A DNA stretch of 64,000 nt from Metabacillus mangrovi (GCF_009711125.1 NZ_WMIB01000009.1:1-64000), one strand, 5' to 3'; positions 35,451 through 44,733 are shown, numbered from the stretch's first letter. A program made the numbers and translations. The notes: generated from the sequence alone by a model not told the origin.

Positions 35451-35478
35451 AAAAAGACACGCATTACGATGCGTGTCA
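35451..35478 (-). terminator. Terminator of the hom-thrCB operon
   Basis: GACACGCAT/ATGCGTGTC stem then TTTTT on minus; it overlaps the thrB stop. Confidence 0.85.
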
Positions 35479-36405
35479 CATGCTTCCAGAAGGATTGCAG
35501 CTCGGCAGCCGTTCAACTGTGCTTCCTTCCTCCGGTACAGATAAGAGGGCCACCTCACAGGCCGGAAACCGTTCTCTGAGCACATCAGCCACTTTTGACC
35601 CGCTGCCTGGTGCCGCAAATGCGATCATTGCCGGGCCTGCTCCACTGAGAGCCGTACCAAGTGCCCCCGCTTCCTTCGCGGCCCGTGCTATAAACTCAAG
35701 CTCAGGTACAAGCGTTCCTCTGTAAGGCTGATGAAACAGGTCCTTTTCCATCATTTTACCGGCAAGCTCCCAATCTGAAGCCATTAGGGCAGCGGTAAAC
35801 GTGTTTCCTACAGCCCCAGCCTGTACAGCTGTTTTAAAGGGAAGGGTGACGGGCAGCACGTCTCTTGCATCCTTTGTAAAAACTTTATAAGAGGGAATCA
35901 CTGCAACCGGGTCCATCTGAAATCGCGGCAGACGGATGATGTCAGTGTCTGAAGCAGTATGCAAACCGATCACAAGGCCCCCGTAGACAGACGCCCCTGC
36001 ATTATCGGGATGGTCCTCCTCGAGGCTTGAGAGGCGTGCTTTCTCCTTTAGTGAAAGGGAGAAGCCGCAAAGCGCATCAGCGAGCTCGATTCCAGCTACT
36101 ATAGCGGCCGCACTGCTTCCGAGACCCCTTGCTACCGGAATATCGCTCCAGACCTTTACCTTACAGGCAGGCAGAGTTCCTCCATAAGCAGCGGCCGTCC
36201 GGGCAGCGACCTGATAAATCAAGTTATCGGTGCCTTCAGGCAAACCTTCTGTTTCGGCACTTTCTGACTGAAAGTGCCACTTGTCTGCAAGGGTAACGGT
36301 CAAAATCAAGTACCGGCTGAGGGCAAGGCCGATGGAGTCAAATCCGGGCCCAAGGTTTGCCGTGCTGCCTGGCACTTTAATTTTCAGCATGTCACCATCT
36401 TTCAT
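35476..36405 (-). CDS. thrB: Homoserine kinase
   Basis: A 309-residue GHMP kinase that phosphorylates homoserine. The ATP-binding motif [19 protein letters not shown] is at about 90-110, with [20 protein letters not shown] at the N-terminus and [17 protein letters not shown] near residue 260. The ATG at 36405 overlaps the thrC stop as ATGA, with AAGGAG 10 bases upstream; it gives the same length as B. subtilis ThrB. It is third in hom-thrC-thrB. Confidence 0.95.
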   Translation of the reverse strand: MKDGDMLKIKVPGSTANLGPGFDSIGLALSRYLILTVTLADKWHFQSESAETEGLPEGTDNLIYQVAARTAAAYGGTLPACKVKVWSDIPVARGLGSSAAAIVAGIELADALCGFSLSLKEKARLSSLEEDHPDNAGASVYGGLVIGLHTASDTDIIRLPRFQMDPVAVIPSYKVFTKDARDVLPVTLPFKTAVQAGAVGNTFTAALMASDWELAGKMMEKDLFHQPYRGTLVPELEFIARAAKEAGALGTALSGAGPAMIAFAAPGSGSKVADVLRERFPACEVALLSVPEEGSTVERLPSCNPSGSM

Positions 36406-37463
36406 ACCGGCTGGACTCCTTCAAGGCGTTCAAGGATGGCAGACTCGTCATTTGACAGCAGGATTGGCTTTATTTCATTGTGGTCGATGGCCGTATTCGG
36501 ATCTTTCAGGCCATTTCCTGTTAATACGGAAACAATGCGGGTTCCTTTTTGCAGTTCGCCGGTCTGCAGCTGTTTTATCACACCTGCGATCGATGCACAT
36601 GAGGCAGGTTCTGCAAAAATCCCCTCTGTTCTGGCAAGCAGCCTGTATGCATCGAGTATTTCTTCATCAGTCACTTCATCAATCTTCCCGCCCGAAGTCT
36701 CGGCCGCTTCAACTGCCAGACTCCAGCTTGCAGGATTGCCAATCCTGATGGCAGTGGCAATGGTTTCAGGCTGCTCAATCACCTGATTCCGGACGATCGC
36801 CGCCGCTCCTTCTGCTTCAAAGCCTCTCATCTGAGGCAGCCCGGTCTGCCTCAGCTCATTGTATTCTTTGAACCCGCGCCAATAAGCTGAAATATTGCCC
36901 GCATTTCCTACCGGAATAGCGAGTACATCAGGTGCCTTGCCGAGCACATCGCAAATCTCGAATGCAGCGGTTTTCTGGCCCTCAAGCCTGTAGGGGTTGA
37001 CTGAGTTGACCAGTGTAATGGGAAGTTTTTCACATACACTTCGGACCATTTTAAGCGCATCGTCAAAATTACCCGGGATGGAATAGATCTCAGCTCCGTA
37101 CATGACTGCCTGGGCCAGTTTTCCGAATGCGATCTTTCCATCCGGAATCACTACGATGCACTTCATCCCTGCTCTTGCGGCATAAGCTGCAGCTGCAGCT
37201 GATGTGTTACCTGTTGACGCACACATAACGGTATTGCTTCCTTCTTCTTTAGCTTTCGCTACGGCCATCACCATTCCGCGATCCTTAAAAGATCCAGTCG
37301 GATTGGTTCCTTCCGTTTTAACATACCAGTCTACACCAAACTGTTCAGATAGGCTGGGAAGGCGCAGCAGGGGCGTGTTGCCTTCATTCAGGCTCAATTC
37401 CGGAGTGCTTGAGGTTACGGGAAGGAAATCTTTGTATTCTTTCAGCAATCCTCTCCAGCTCAT
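36402..37463 (-). CDS. thrC: Threonine synthase
   Basis: A 353-residue PLP enzyme making threonine from O-phosphohomoserine. K60 in [15 protein letters not shown] is the PLP-binding lysine. [19 protein letters not shown] is the phosphate/PLP loop and [13 protein letters not shown] the second glycine loop. The start ATG overlaps the hom stop as ATGA and the stop overlaps thrB, so the three genes are translationally coupled. Confidence 0.96.
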   Translation of the reverse strand: MSWRGLLKEYKDFLPVTSSTPELSLNEGNTPLLRLPSLSEQFGVDWYVKTEGTNPTGSFKDRGMVMAVAKAKEEGSNTVMCASTGNTSAAAAAYAARAGMKCIVVIPDGKIAFGKLAQAVMYGAEIYSIPGNFDDALKMVRSVCEKLPITLVNSVNPYRLEGQKTAAFEICDVLGKAPDVLAIPVGNAGNISAYWRGFKEYNELRQTGLPQMRGFEAEGAAAIVRNQVIEQPETIATAIRIGNPASWSLAVEAAETSGGKIDEVTDEEILDAYRLLARTEGIFAEPASCASIAGVIKQLQTGELQKGTRIVSVLTGNGLKDPNTAIDHNEIKPILLSNDESAILERLEGVQPV

Positions 37464-38758
37464 ACTTCCCCGTTCCCTTCCACCCGGTACGTACTTTTTA
37501 CTTTTGAAACGACTTCCAGGTTCTCGAGCTGCAATTGGATGTCTGTAAAGTCTCTTTGGGAAGCATGGTGCGTTACAATCACAATTTCAGCAAGCTCACT
37601 GTTTTTCAGCGGCAGCTGCAGGATCTTCTCAAAGCTGACTCCTCTCTCTGAGAACAGACCTGTAATTTTTGCAAGGGCTCCAACTTGATCCTTCACATGA
37701 ATGCGCAGAAAATGCTGAGCATGAATTTCTTCCGGCCGCTTCATCTGCTTTTCATACTGAGGAGCAACCGCACTCCGTCCGTTTACTCCGAGCCTCATAT
37801 TTTTCATGACGCCTACAAGATCGGAAACGACTGCTGTAGCGGTGGGAAGACTTCCAGCTCCCGGCCCGTAGAACATCGTTTCCCCTACAGCTTCTCCGTA
37901 CACATACACGGCGTTGTATTCATCATTTACTGCTGCAAGCGGGTGGTGATCCGGCAAAAGTGTTGGCTCTACGCTCACTTCAATGCTGTTCTGCTGCCTG
38001 TGGGCGATGCCAATCAGTTTCATGGTATAACCGAGCCGCTTACTATAGTTGATATCTTCATCGGAAATCGCAGAAATCCCTTTTACCTGCACATCCTGCA
38101 AATCGACATTCATCGAAAAGCCGAGTCTTGCGAGGATCGCCATTTTTCTGGCGGCATCCAGCCCTTCCACGTCAGCAGTAGGATCTGCTTCAGCATAGCC
38201 AAGATCCTGTGCTTCCTTCAGCACTTCTGAATATGGACTTCCATACTTGCTCATCTTCGTCAGAATAAAATTGGTCGTCCCGTTCACGATTCCCATCATT
38301 TTCGTGATCCGGTCAGAGGCAAGCCCGTCAACAAGCCCCCTGAGAATCGGAATGCCCCCGGCCACACTTGCTTCATAAAACAAATCACAGCCGTTGCGTG
38401 TAGCTGCTCCCAAAAGTTCAGAGCCGTACAATGCCATGAGGTCTTTGTTTGCAGTCACTACATGTTTTTTCCCATGAAGTGCTTCAAGCAAATATTCCTT
38501 TGTTTGTTCAATTCCGCCCATCACTTCAATGACTACATCGACTTCTTGATCCCGGATTACTTCATAAGGATCTGTAGTCAGCAGCGCAGGGTCAACATCG
38601 ATCAGACGCTGTTTATCTTTTTCACGGACAAGGACTTTTTTCAATTCAACCGGACAGCCCACCAGATGCTGCAATTTATCCTGGTGCTCCCGGATGATCT
38701 TCACTACACCGCTTCCAACCGTACCTAGTCCAAGCAGTCCTACTTGTATAGCATTCAT
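37460..38758 (-). CDS. hom: Homoserine dehydrogenase
   Basis: A 432-residue NAD(P)-dependent enzyme at the branch to threonine and methionine. The Rossmann motif [16 protein letters not shown] is at 7-22. The catalytic section includes [14 protein letters not shown] and [24 protein letters not shown]. The C-terminal ACT domain (about 350-425; [20 protein letters not shown]) is the site of threonine feedback in the family. It leads hom-thrC-thrB. The leader has three AAATGTC-type sites. Confidence 0.95.
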   Translation of the reverse strand: MNAIQVGLLGLGTVGSGVVKIIREHQDKLQHLVGCPVELKKVLVREKDKQRLIDVDPALLTTDPYEVIRDQEVDVVIEVMGGIEQTKEYLLEALHGKKHVVTANKDLMALYGSELLGAATRNGCDLFYEASVAGGIPILRGLVDGLASDRITKMMGIVNGTTNFILTKMSKYGSPYSEVLKEAQDLGYAEADPTADVEGLDAARKMAILARLGFSMNVDLQDVQVKGISAISDEDINYSKRLGYTMKLIGIAHRQQNSIEVSVEPTLLPDHHPLAAVNDEYNAVYVYGEAVGETMFYGPGAGSLPTATAVVSDLVGVMKNMRLGVNGRSAVAPQYEKQMKRPEEIHAQHFLRIHVKDQVGALAKITGLFSERGVSFEKILQLPLKNSELAEIVIVTHHASQRDFTDIQLQLENLEVVSKVKSTYRVEGNGEV

Positions 38759-38780
38759 CTGTATGGTCTCTCCTCTCCTT

Positions 38781-38830
38781 ACAAATGTCTTTTCATAAAG
38801 GACATTTGTATCTGTATAATAGACATTTGA
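38781..38830 (-). promoter_or_regulatory. Three AAATGTC operator-like sites in the hom leader
   Basis: ACAAATGTC (38781-38789) and GACATTTGT (38801-38809) form a perfect 9-bp inverted repeat next to the ribosome site. A third copy, GACATTTGA (38822-38830), lies exactly 21 bp beyond the second. All are downstream of the promoter, so binding would act as a roadblock or cover the leader. A threonine-biosynthesis repressor is the likely reader. Confidence 0.6.
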
Positions 38831-38841
38831 TATATAGTAGC

Positions 38842-38870
38842 ATTATAAATCTCGTCATATTATTTTACAA
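38842..38870 (-). promoter_or_regulatory. Promoter of hom-thrC-thrB
   Basis: On minus -35 TTGTAA (38865-38870), 17-bp spacer, -10 TATAAT (38842-38847). Confidence 0.7.
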
Positions 38871-38965
38871 GGCTGAAATTTCTGTTTAATTTGTTGTAAA
38901 CGCTTTATCATACGGCTATCCTGGCTTTACTTTTTCTCCTCAGCCGCCGTGAATTGGGCAAACGC

Positions 38966-38995
38966 TAAAAACCGGCCTGGTCACGGCCGGTTTTG
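38966..38995 (-). terminator. Terminator of yutH
   Basis: AAAACCGGCC/GGCCGGTTTT with T-run on minus. Confidence 0.88.
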
Positions 38996-39001
38996 CATCC
39001 C

Positions 39002-40003
39002 CTATCTTCCAATCCAATGAAGCAAAGGCAGCTGAATTCTTCTCGTCCGCATCGAAAGCATATTGGAGTAGGAGGCGAGAAATTGTTCATACTCCTCCGA
39101 GCGTTCCAAAATAGAATAGAGTTTCTTTTCATATACCGGTTTTTGCTGCTCAGAAGACAAATAGTAGTCTTCTATGCATTCAAAATAGTGAATCGGAAAT
39201 AAAAGCCTGCTGTAAATCAGTCTCCAGCCGAATGATGAGAGCGGGACCGTACGGTCATAATCTGCGAGGAAGCTTCCTCCCCTTTTCTTTAGCCGGTCCG
39301 GAAAGTGAAGGAACTCATGTCTGAGGTACTCGGCAACATCCCGGCTTGCATGATCAAACACCCAATCTGTCGGCAGCTTGACTGGCAGCTCGTTCGTCCA
39401 CAGCTCGGAATGGAAGCGGTTGTGACAGATGGTCGCTGAGTCGGATGCTGCCGGCTCGTCATCCAGCTCCGTGTCGACCAAATATTGAATTCCGTTCTCC
39501 GCCATCCCCAGATAATAAGGAAACGATTCAATGAACAGCTTTTCGAAATGGTCCAGCGGGTGGGCCTGCACCTTTCCTCTCCAGAAAGCCTCGAGCTGGT
39601 CTATTCTCCGTTCCCATAAATCCTTCCACTGTCCGATGCGCTTCATTTTGTCCGCCTGATAAGAATAGCTTCTTGCTCTTTGATGAAACTGGGCAAGCTC
39701 CCGCCCCTCCGTAAGGCTTCTCGGCTGGATCGTATCCGGGCATTTTAGGACCGCATATCGTTTTCCGTCCTTTTCTGCCGAGAGTGTCCCCTGGAGTGAC
39801 GGCCAGAAAGCTGCTACGTATGGTTCTCTTTTTTCCTGTAAATACTGACTCATATAATAAAGCTCGAACAGTTCCTGCTCATCAAGCTGCGGTACCGGAA
39901 TAATGAAGCCTGTTGTACCCCCGATCCGAAAAGCATCGTATCCGCCTGCTTTGAATATCCCCGATGCATGAAGGCCGAATTGTTCTTTTAAAAATTCTTT
40001 CAA
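39002..40003 (-). CDS. yutH: Spore coat-associated kinase-like protein YutH
   Basis: A 333-residue protein of the CotS/YutH family, with a degenerate aminoglycoside/Ser-Thr kinase-like fold. The late motif HNRFHSELWTNELPVKLPTD replaces the catalytic loop, and FDHASRDVAEYLRHEF follows. In B. subtilis YutH is a minor coat protein. The start appears to be TTG with TGGAG about 11 bases upstream, a weak site. It lies between hom and pgpA as in B. subtilis. Confidence 0.8.
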   Translation of the reverse strand: MKEFLKEQFGLHASGIFKAGGYDAFRIGGTTGFIIPVPQLDEQELFELYYMSQYLQEKREPYVAAFWPSLQGTLSAEKDGKRYAVLKCPDTIQPRSLTEGRELAQFHQRARSYSYQADKMKRIGQWKDLWERRIDQLEAFWRGKVQAHPLDHFEKLFIESFPYYLGMAENGIQYLVDTELDDEPAASDSATICHNRFHSELWTNELPVKLPTDWVFDHASRDVAEYLRHEFLHFPDRLKKRGGSFLADYDRTVPLSSFGWRLIYSRLLFPIHYFECIEDYYLSSEQQKPVYEKKLYSILERSEEYEQFLASYSNMLSMRTRRIQLPLLHWIGR

Positions 40004-40159
40004 GCGGAACCAACTCCATTTCAGGCAGTCTATACCCTATCCTAATCTGCCGGACGTTGGAATATGCTATCTTTTCATAAGGGCATACACGCTTTCAGCA
40101 GGATTGTATAAACTGATCATAAACAGCTTTTGCTACCTAAAACAGATAGGATGATGCGG

Positions 40160-40657
40160 ATGGAAAAGCGCAGCATGGATGATGTAGAGAAGAAAGCGCG
40201 GCAGAAAATGGCTGAGCGCGGAGTAAAAATTAAAGATATTGCAGATCTGGTATACTTTCTGCAGAAAAAATACCATCCCGACTTGCAAATGGACGACTGC
40301 CTCGCCAATGTGGAGCGGGTCCTTGCTAAAAGAGAAGTTCAAAACGCCATCCTGACCGGCATCCAGCTGGACGAACTGGCTGAGAAAAAGATGCTTGAAG
40401 AACCTCTTCAGGGGATTATTGAAAGTGATGAAGGTCTTTACGGAGTCGATGAAATCATGGCCTTTTCCATCGTAAACATATACGGGTCCATCGGTTTTAC
40501 CAATTACGGATACATCGATAAGGAGAAACCGGGAATCCTCGGCTACCTTAATGATAAATCAACCGGCATGTGCCACACGTTCCTGGATGATCTCGTAGGA
40601 GCCATCGCTGCGGCTGCCTCAAGCAGACTGGCACATCGGGCTGCGAATACGGAGTGA
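40160..40657 (+). CDS. pgpA: Phosphatidylglycerophosphatase A-like protein YutG
   Basis: A 165-residue PgpA-family protein. It has KIKDIADLVYFLQKKYHPDL, GVDEIMAFSIVNIYGSIGFT and DKSTGMCHTFLDDLVGAIAA, which contain the conserved acidic and His residues. Unlike E. coli PgpA it is largely soluble, as in the Firmicute branch. The ATG at 40160 gives the usual 165 residues and has AGG 9 bases upstream. The product would dephosphorylate phosphatidylglycerophosphate; this is inferred from family. Confidence 0.8.
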   Translation: MEKRSMDDVEKKARQKMAERGVKIKDIADLVYFLQKKYHPDLQMDDCLANVERVLAKREVQNAILTGIQLDELAEKKMLEEPLQGIIESDEGLYGVDEIMAFSIVNIYGSIGFTNYGYIDKEKPGILGYLNDKSTGMCHTFLDDLVGAIAAAASSRLAHRAANTE

Positions 40658-40759
40658 ATCGGGTCTGGCCCGGCGATGCAAAATCTTCTTTCAGGGGATC
40701 TGCATTCGGGTTTTGTTCTAACTTGGGTTATGCTGGCGGGGCCGGTTTTTAATGTTGTT
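40658..40759. other. Spacer after pgpA
   Basis: These 102 bases after the stop show no terminator with a T-run. The structured tandem repeat follows directly, so pgpA transcripts may read into it. Confidence 0.3.
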
Positions 40760-41012
40760 GCACTGACCCCACTTACGCTAAAGCACTAAACCTCCGTCCC
40801 CTGCACTTCAAACTGCAGGTACAGCCGAGGTTTGGAGCTTGATTGCTTGTTACCCGGCTGCTTTAAAGCACGGAGGGTCAGAGCAATGCACTGACCCCAC
40901 TTACGCTAAAGCACTAAATCTCCGTCCCCTGCACTTCAGACTGCAGGTACAGCTGGGGTTTGGAGCTTGGTTGCTTGTTACCCGGCTGCTTTAAAGCACG
41001 GAGGGTCAGAGC
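40760..41012 (+). repeat. Tandem pair of 125-base structured repeats
   Basis: Copies at 40760-40884 and 40888-41012 (period 128) differ at few positions. Each pairs CTGACCC with GGGTCAG, TAAAGCA with TGCTTTA, CCTGCA with TGCAGG, and AAACCTC with GAGGTTT. In copy 2 the last pair becomes AAATCTC with GGGGTTT, keeping G-U wobbles only if the plus strand is transcribed. CCTCCGT can alternatively pair with ACGGAGG near the 3' end. Reading frames here are short. Confidence 0.85.
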
Positions 41013-41046
41013 ACCCATTTCATGCACCATCCCAATTAAAAATCAG

Positions 41047-41082
41047 TAAAAAGCCCTCCCCAATACAAGGGGAGGGCTTTTC
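41047..41082 (-). terminator. Terminator of yutF
   Basis: AAAAGCCCTCCCC/GGGGAGGGCTTTT, thirteen pairs, T-run on minus. Confidence 0.92.
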
Positions 41083-41084
41083 CA

Positions 41085-41855
41085 TTACATCCGGTTGAAC
41101 CATTCATCAAGGGAGTGCACCGCGTATGTGGGCTGCACTTCCACACTATGAAGGTGCTCCTTCTGTGTTACGCCGGTATGAACGATCAAGGTGTCCATCC
41201 CGGTGCGGATGCCGGCCATGATATCGGTGGCGTAGTTGTCTCCGACCATCAGGACCTCTTCTTTCGGCAATCCAAGCACATCAAGAGCCTGTTCCATAAT
41301 GATCGGCTCCGGCTTGCCGATAAAGACCGGCTCGGTTTGAGTGGAAACAGCAATGACTGAGGTTAAAGAACCGTTGCCGGGCAGCAGCCCTCGTTCGGTC
41401 GGAATGGCAATATCCCCGTTCGTCGAGATGAACGTGGCGCCGTTCCGGACAGCAAGGCAGGCGGCTGCCAGTTTTTCATATGTGATGCTGCGGTCGATGC
41501 CGATGACGGCAAAGTCCGCATCCTCTCCACCCTCTGCAAAGCCTTTTTCCTTCAGGGCAGCCTGAATTCCCTCTTCTCCGATTACATAGGCCGAACCGCC
41601 CGGTTTGAGTTCATGCATATAATTGGCGGTTGCCTGGGAAGTGGTAAAGACCTGTGAAGGCTTGGCCTGAATGCCAAAACCGTTCAGTTTTTCGGCTACC
41701 TTTTCCGGAGTGGCAGAAGAATTGTTTGTGACGAACAAGTATGGAATTCCTTTTTCATTCAGCAATCTGACGAATTCCCCGGCTTCTTCAATCTTTTCTG
41801 TTCCTTTGTACATCGTCCCGTCCAGATCAATCAAATAGCCTTTGTATGTTTTCAT
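41085..41855 (-). CDS. yutF: HAD-superfamily phosphatase YutF (TIGR01457, NagD-like)
   Basis: About 256 residues from the ATG at 41855. Motif I is GYLIDLDGTMYKG (nucleophile and acid/base Asp), motif II LFVTNNSS, motif III the Lys of VFIGKPEP, and motif IV MVGDNYATDIMAG. NagD-like HAD enzymes dephosphorylate sugar phosphates or nucleotides; the true substrate is unknown. A TTG at 41861 is better spaced from GGAG (8 bases) and may be the real start. It follows yutE by about 25 bp. Confidence 0.88.
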   Translation of the reverse strand: MKTYKGYLIDLDGTMYKGTEKIEEAGEFVRLLNEKGIPYLFVTNNSSATPEKVAEKLNGFGIQAKPSQVFTTSQATANYMHELKPGGSAYVIGEEGIQAALKEKGFAEGGEDADFAVIGIDRSITYEKLAAACLAVRNGATFISTNGDIAIPTERGLLPGNGSLTSVIAVSTQTEPVFIGKPEPIIMEQALDVLGLPKEEVLMVGDNYATDIMAGIRTGMDTLIVHTGVTQKEHLHSVEVQPTYAVHSLDEWFNRM

Positions 41856-41881
41856 TGTCAAGCTGCTCACTCCTGCAGAAA

Positions 41882-42316
41882 TTAGTTTCGAAAAGCAGAC
41901 ACGGGTCCAAGTTCATTTTCAAGATATGTTCTCACTTTTTGAGGGAAAGATGCAAGTACATCCTTATGCTTGTCCAAAAGGACCTTCAAGTCATTTGAAT
42001 CGGCTGACACATACTCCTGAACGAGAGGCTTTCGATAAAAGACCAGATCCTTCAGACCTTGTTCGTCTTCCGGAGCTGCCACCTTTTCGTCCAGCAGGAT
42101 ATCAATAATGTCTTCATAGCTGCCCGGATCCCTCATGATAAAGCCGTCAATCAAAGCATTGCCGGTATCCAGAATACATTCAATCATTACATGTCCAAGC
42201 CTCTGAAGTGCGAGCTGTTCCATCCTGCTGTCAAAAGTATGAGCAGAATAAAAGCTTAACAGCTCTTCCATTAGCTTCAGCTTTTCTTCAATTTTCTCCC
42301 GGTCGACAAAGTACAT
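41882..42316 (-). CDS. yutE: HepT-like/DUF86 protein YutE
   Basis: A 144-residue all-helical DUF86 protein. In HepT toxin nucleases the active motif is R-x4-H-x-Y. Here the same spot reads RKPLVQEY, so His is replaced by Gln, and no MntA-type nucleotidyltransferase antitoxin gene adjoins it. It is therefore probably not an active HepT toxin. The ATG has AGGGGGG upstream. It is linked to yutF as in B. subtilis. Confidence 0.8.
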   Translation of the reverse strand: MYFVDREKIEEKLKLMEELLSFYSAHTFDSRMEQLALQRLGHVMIECILDTGNALIDGFIMRDPGSYEDIIDILLDEKVAAPEDEQGLKDLVFYRKPLVQEYVSADSNDLKVLLDKHKDVLASFPQKVRTYLENELGPVSAFRN

Positions 42317-42430
42317 TCGTTTCCCCCCTATGAAAGGCTTTTTACATTATACACTTGCTTCAGGCAAACTCCATTAAGCCATCCGCTTGTGAGCGTTCCT
42401 GCTGCAATGGAACAGCAGGTGTTCATCTCC

Positions 42431-43738
42431 CTAATAAGCTACCCGCTCTTTCTGAAGCAGACCTGGCTTGGCGTAAAAATAGCCCTGAGCCAGATCGACA
42501 CGGTTTCGCGCCAGCACATCCGCTTCCTCTTTCTTTTCGATCCCTTCAGCCACGACGAGCGATCCCGTCTCCCTTGCAATGAGGAGAAGGCCCTTAAGCA
42601 TGGATTCCTTTACACGGTTCGTATCAATGTTTTCAATGACAGATCGGTCAATTTTGATAATATCCGGCATAACCTCACTGATTGTGTGCAAGCTGGAGTA
42701 CCCTGCTCCGGTGTCATCCACTGCAATCCGGATGCCAAGCCCTCTTAATGCCTGTATATTATCCTTAAAAAAAGCCATCCCTTCAATTGAATCCCGCTCA
42801 GTAATCTCGAGTATGATTTTTGCCGGATCCACTGAAGGATGCCTGTTTAAGGCTTTTTTTACTGAAGGGACAAACCGTTTATTCCCAAGTGTAAGCGGTG
42901 TAAAATTGATGTATATCTCTTCTTTCGTGCCGCTTTCGATAACAAGATGGAGTGTTTTTTCCAAAATCAGCATTTCGAGGTCATAAACCATTCCAGTCTG
43001 CCTGGCAATGGAAAACAGCTGAAGCGGGTTTTCGAGCCGCGTGCCCGCCGGTCCCCTTGTGAGGATTTCCCATGCTTGTATCGTGTTTGATTCCAGCTCG
43101 ATTATAGGCTGCGCAAGCAAACGGATTTCCTGTTTCTGAATGATTTCCCTCATACTCGCCATAATGTCCATGTATTTCGAATGGACCCGCTTTTCAGCCA
43201 TTTCCGCGGCCTGCTGCTGAGCCAGCTGGATCGCCTCCTGGGCAGAGCCCTTTGACCGGTCTACAAACATGTAGCCTGTCTCCGCTGCAAAATGAATATA
43301 CGGGTATTCCTTCACAAGCCACTTCCGTACCTGATGGATCAGGAAGCTGATGAACTGTTCGATGTAAGGTACGCTCTGCTTACTGTCATCAATTTTCAGA
43401 AAAACGATTATCCCTTTATTTTGATAATCGTGCACTACCAGTATATCATCCCGGTAATCCGACGTCTCCAATATGAATTTAATCTCGCGCTTCAGGCCGC
43501 TGCATAGTTCTCTTTCCTGAAAGGGTTCAAGCTGTGAAAGGATCTCCTTGGTGTTCGTGCTTTGAATGACAATTCCCGCAACCTTCCTCCCTTTCACAAC
43601 TGCATCGTAAACGCCTTCTAGAAGAGGGTTGCGCAGGATGAATTGCGGCGGAAAATATCTTAAGTAGGTATATGGGAGTAAAATTTTACTCCATTTAATC
43701 ATTCTTCTTATATTTATAGTCCATAATTCCTGTAGCAT
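42431..43738 (-). CDS. EAL-domain protein, putative c-di-GMP phosphodiesterase
   Basis: A 435-residue cytosolic protein. Residues 1-180 resemble a degenerate GGDEF-like domain without the GGDEF motif. The EAL domain (about 195-430) keeps the metal and catalytic set: Q210 (LLAQPI), E224 in EIL, Asn of YINFTPL, Glu of ITERD, the DD pair in IAVDDTGAGYSS, Lys of IKIDRS and Glu of VAEGIE. So it is predicted active in hydrolysing c-di-GMP. The start is an ATG with AAGGG about 10 bases upstream. It lies between yutE and the DUF3055 gene. Confidence 0.82.
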   Translation of the reverse strand: MLQELWTINIRRMIKWSKILLPYTYLRYFPPQFILRNPLLEGVYDAVVKGRKVAGIVIQSTNTKEILSQLEPFQERELCSGLKREIKFILETSDYRDDILVVHDYQNKGIIVFLKIDDSKQSVPYIEQFISFLIHQVRKWLVKEYPYIHFAAETGYMFVDRSKGSAQEAIQLAQQQAAEMAEKRVHSKYMDIMASMREIIQKQEIRLLAQPIIELESNTIQAWEILTRGPAGTRLENPLQLFSIARQTGMVYDLEMLILEKTLHLVIESGTKEEIYINFTPLTLGNKRFVPSVKKALNRHPSVDPAKIILEITERDSIEGMAFFKDNIQALRGLGIRIAVDDTGAGYSSLHTISEVMPDIIKIDRSVIENIDTNRVKESMLKGLLLIARETGSLVVAEGIEKKEEADVLARNRVDLAQGYFYAKPGLLQKERVAY

Positions 43739-43819
43739 AGTCTCAACCCTTCTGATATCACGTCTGCAAGTACTACCATTTTACCATAAAGAATGAAAAA
43801 TCAAATTTCTATTTAGATT

Positions 43820-43828
43820 TGGTATAAT
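43820..43828 (+). promoter_or_regulatory. Extended -10 promoter of the DUF3055 gene
   Basis: TGGTATAAT ends 28 bases before the ATG at 43856. No convincing -35 is visible. Confidence 0.5.
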
Positions 43829-43855
43829 TTAACGAAAAGCGTGGAGTGATTAGAT

Positions 43856-44122
43856 ATGGAGCGTTTTTATTTATACGATGAAACGGATGAAACAAAGACA
43901 AGGTTCGTGAGCTTTATGGGAGACCATCAGCGTTTTGATTTGGCTCTTATTCAAACAGACCGTTATTACGGAAAGGTCATTGTATTAAATTTGCAAAGCA
44001 GCCGATTTGCGATTATCGGCCCCGATGATTTGGAGGAGGAAGGCCTGATTCAGCACTCTTTTGACTTGTCCGGTGAGGAAGCAGCTGAGCTTACAGAATT
44101 TTTGTATGAGTGTGTAGGATAA
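43856..44122 (+). CDS. DUF3055 domain protein
   Basis: An 88-residue soluble protein. It begins MERFYLYDETDETKTRFVSF and continues FDLALIQTDRYYGKVIVLNL, the DUF3055 pattern of two strand-rich blocks. Function unknown. The ATG has TGGAGTGA 8 bases upstream. The next small gene follows 38 bp later in the same direction. Confidence 0.72.
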   Translation: MERFYLYDETDETKTRFVSFMGDHQRFDLALIQTDRYYGKVIVLNLQSSRFAIIGPDDLEEEGLIQHSFDLSGEEAAELTEFLYECVG

Positions 44123-44160
44123 ACGGACACACTACACGTATGTAAGCAGAGGTGATAAGG

Positions 44161-44427
44161 ATGGCAAGAGATGAAGAAGAGTACCATGATTTTTCGAATG
44201 TGGAGAAGATGAGGAACTATGTTACACCGGAGATTACTCCTGAGGGGCCTTACGGGGCGCCAAGAGGCAAGGATTCACCTGTGGAAAACAAGAGCACCCC
44301 ATGGCATGAGGGCCAGCGATATTACAGCGCGTTCAATTACGAAAACAAAAACCTGCACCAGGAGCTTCCGAGGCAGCACCCCGGTGCCCATCCGCCCCAT
44401 GATGACCCGGACAGGAATGAACAGTAA
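44161..44427 (+). CDS. Small hydrophilic protein of unknown function
   Basis: An 88-residue, Pro- and charge-rich protein from the ATG at 44161 (AGAGGTG 6 bases upstream; an in-frame start at 44152 lacks spacing). It contains VTPEITPEGPYGAPRGKDSP, then STPWHEGQRYYSAFNYENKN, and ends in a HPGAHPPHDDP tail. It has no membrane segment and may be disordered. It resembles short conserved Bacillus cytosolic proteins but I cannot name the family. A bidirectional terminator follows. Confidence 0.65.
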   Translation: MARDEEEYHDFSNVEKMRNYVTPEITPEGPYGAPRGKDSPVENKSTPWHEGQRYYSAFNYENKNLHQELPRQHPGAHPPHDDPDRNEQ

Positions 44428-44461
44428 AAAAGAGCATTCGCAGCAGCGAAGCTCTTTTTAT
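44426..44461. terminator. Bidirectional terminator
   Basis: AAAAAGAGC/GCTCTTTTT with inner CGC..GCG between convergent genes. Confidence 0.85.
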
Positions 44462-44733
44462 TTGCGGGTTCTTTTTAACACAAAGTAGGCGCAGCCAAAG
44501 TTGCAGTATTCATACAGGTATTCATCGAGCGTGCTGATTTTTGTATCATACGATGCTTTTTGATTCTGGTCATCAAAAAACCCCTTCAGCCTGAGCTGGC
44601 CGTATCCCCAGTCACCAACAATGTAATCGTATTTATTTAAGATATCTGAATAGCGCGCTTTGAATGCCTCTTCGTTAAACCCGTCCCGCTCATCTTTGCA
44701 GATCTCATAATGGATATTTTGTACTGTAACCAC
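44458..44733 (-). CDS. yutD: YutD family protein (DUF1027)
   Basis: A 91-residue protein with the YutD pattern: NIHYEICKDERDGFNEEAF, YIVGDWGYGQLRLKGFFDD, then ISTLDEYLYEYCNFGCAYFV. Function unknown. The start is GTG with AAGGAG 10 bases upstream. Confidence 0.85.
   Translation of the reverse strand: MVTVQNIHYEICKDERDGFNEEAFKARYSDILNKYDYIVGDWGYGQLRLKGFFDDQNQKASYDTKISTLDEYLYEYCNFGCAYFVLKRTRK

Noticed and set aside
38759-38960. T-box or riboswitch before hom
   Set aside because: No specifier/anti-terminator layout or known aptamer pattern is visible; only the AAATGTC sites and a promoter.
41882-42316. HepT/MntA toxin-antitoxin pair
   Set aside because: The catalytic His is absent and no MntA gene is adjacent; gene order is the ordinary yutF-yutE arrangement.
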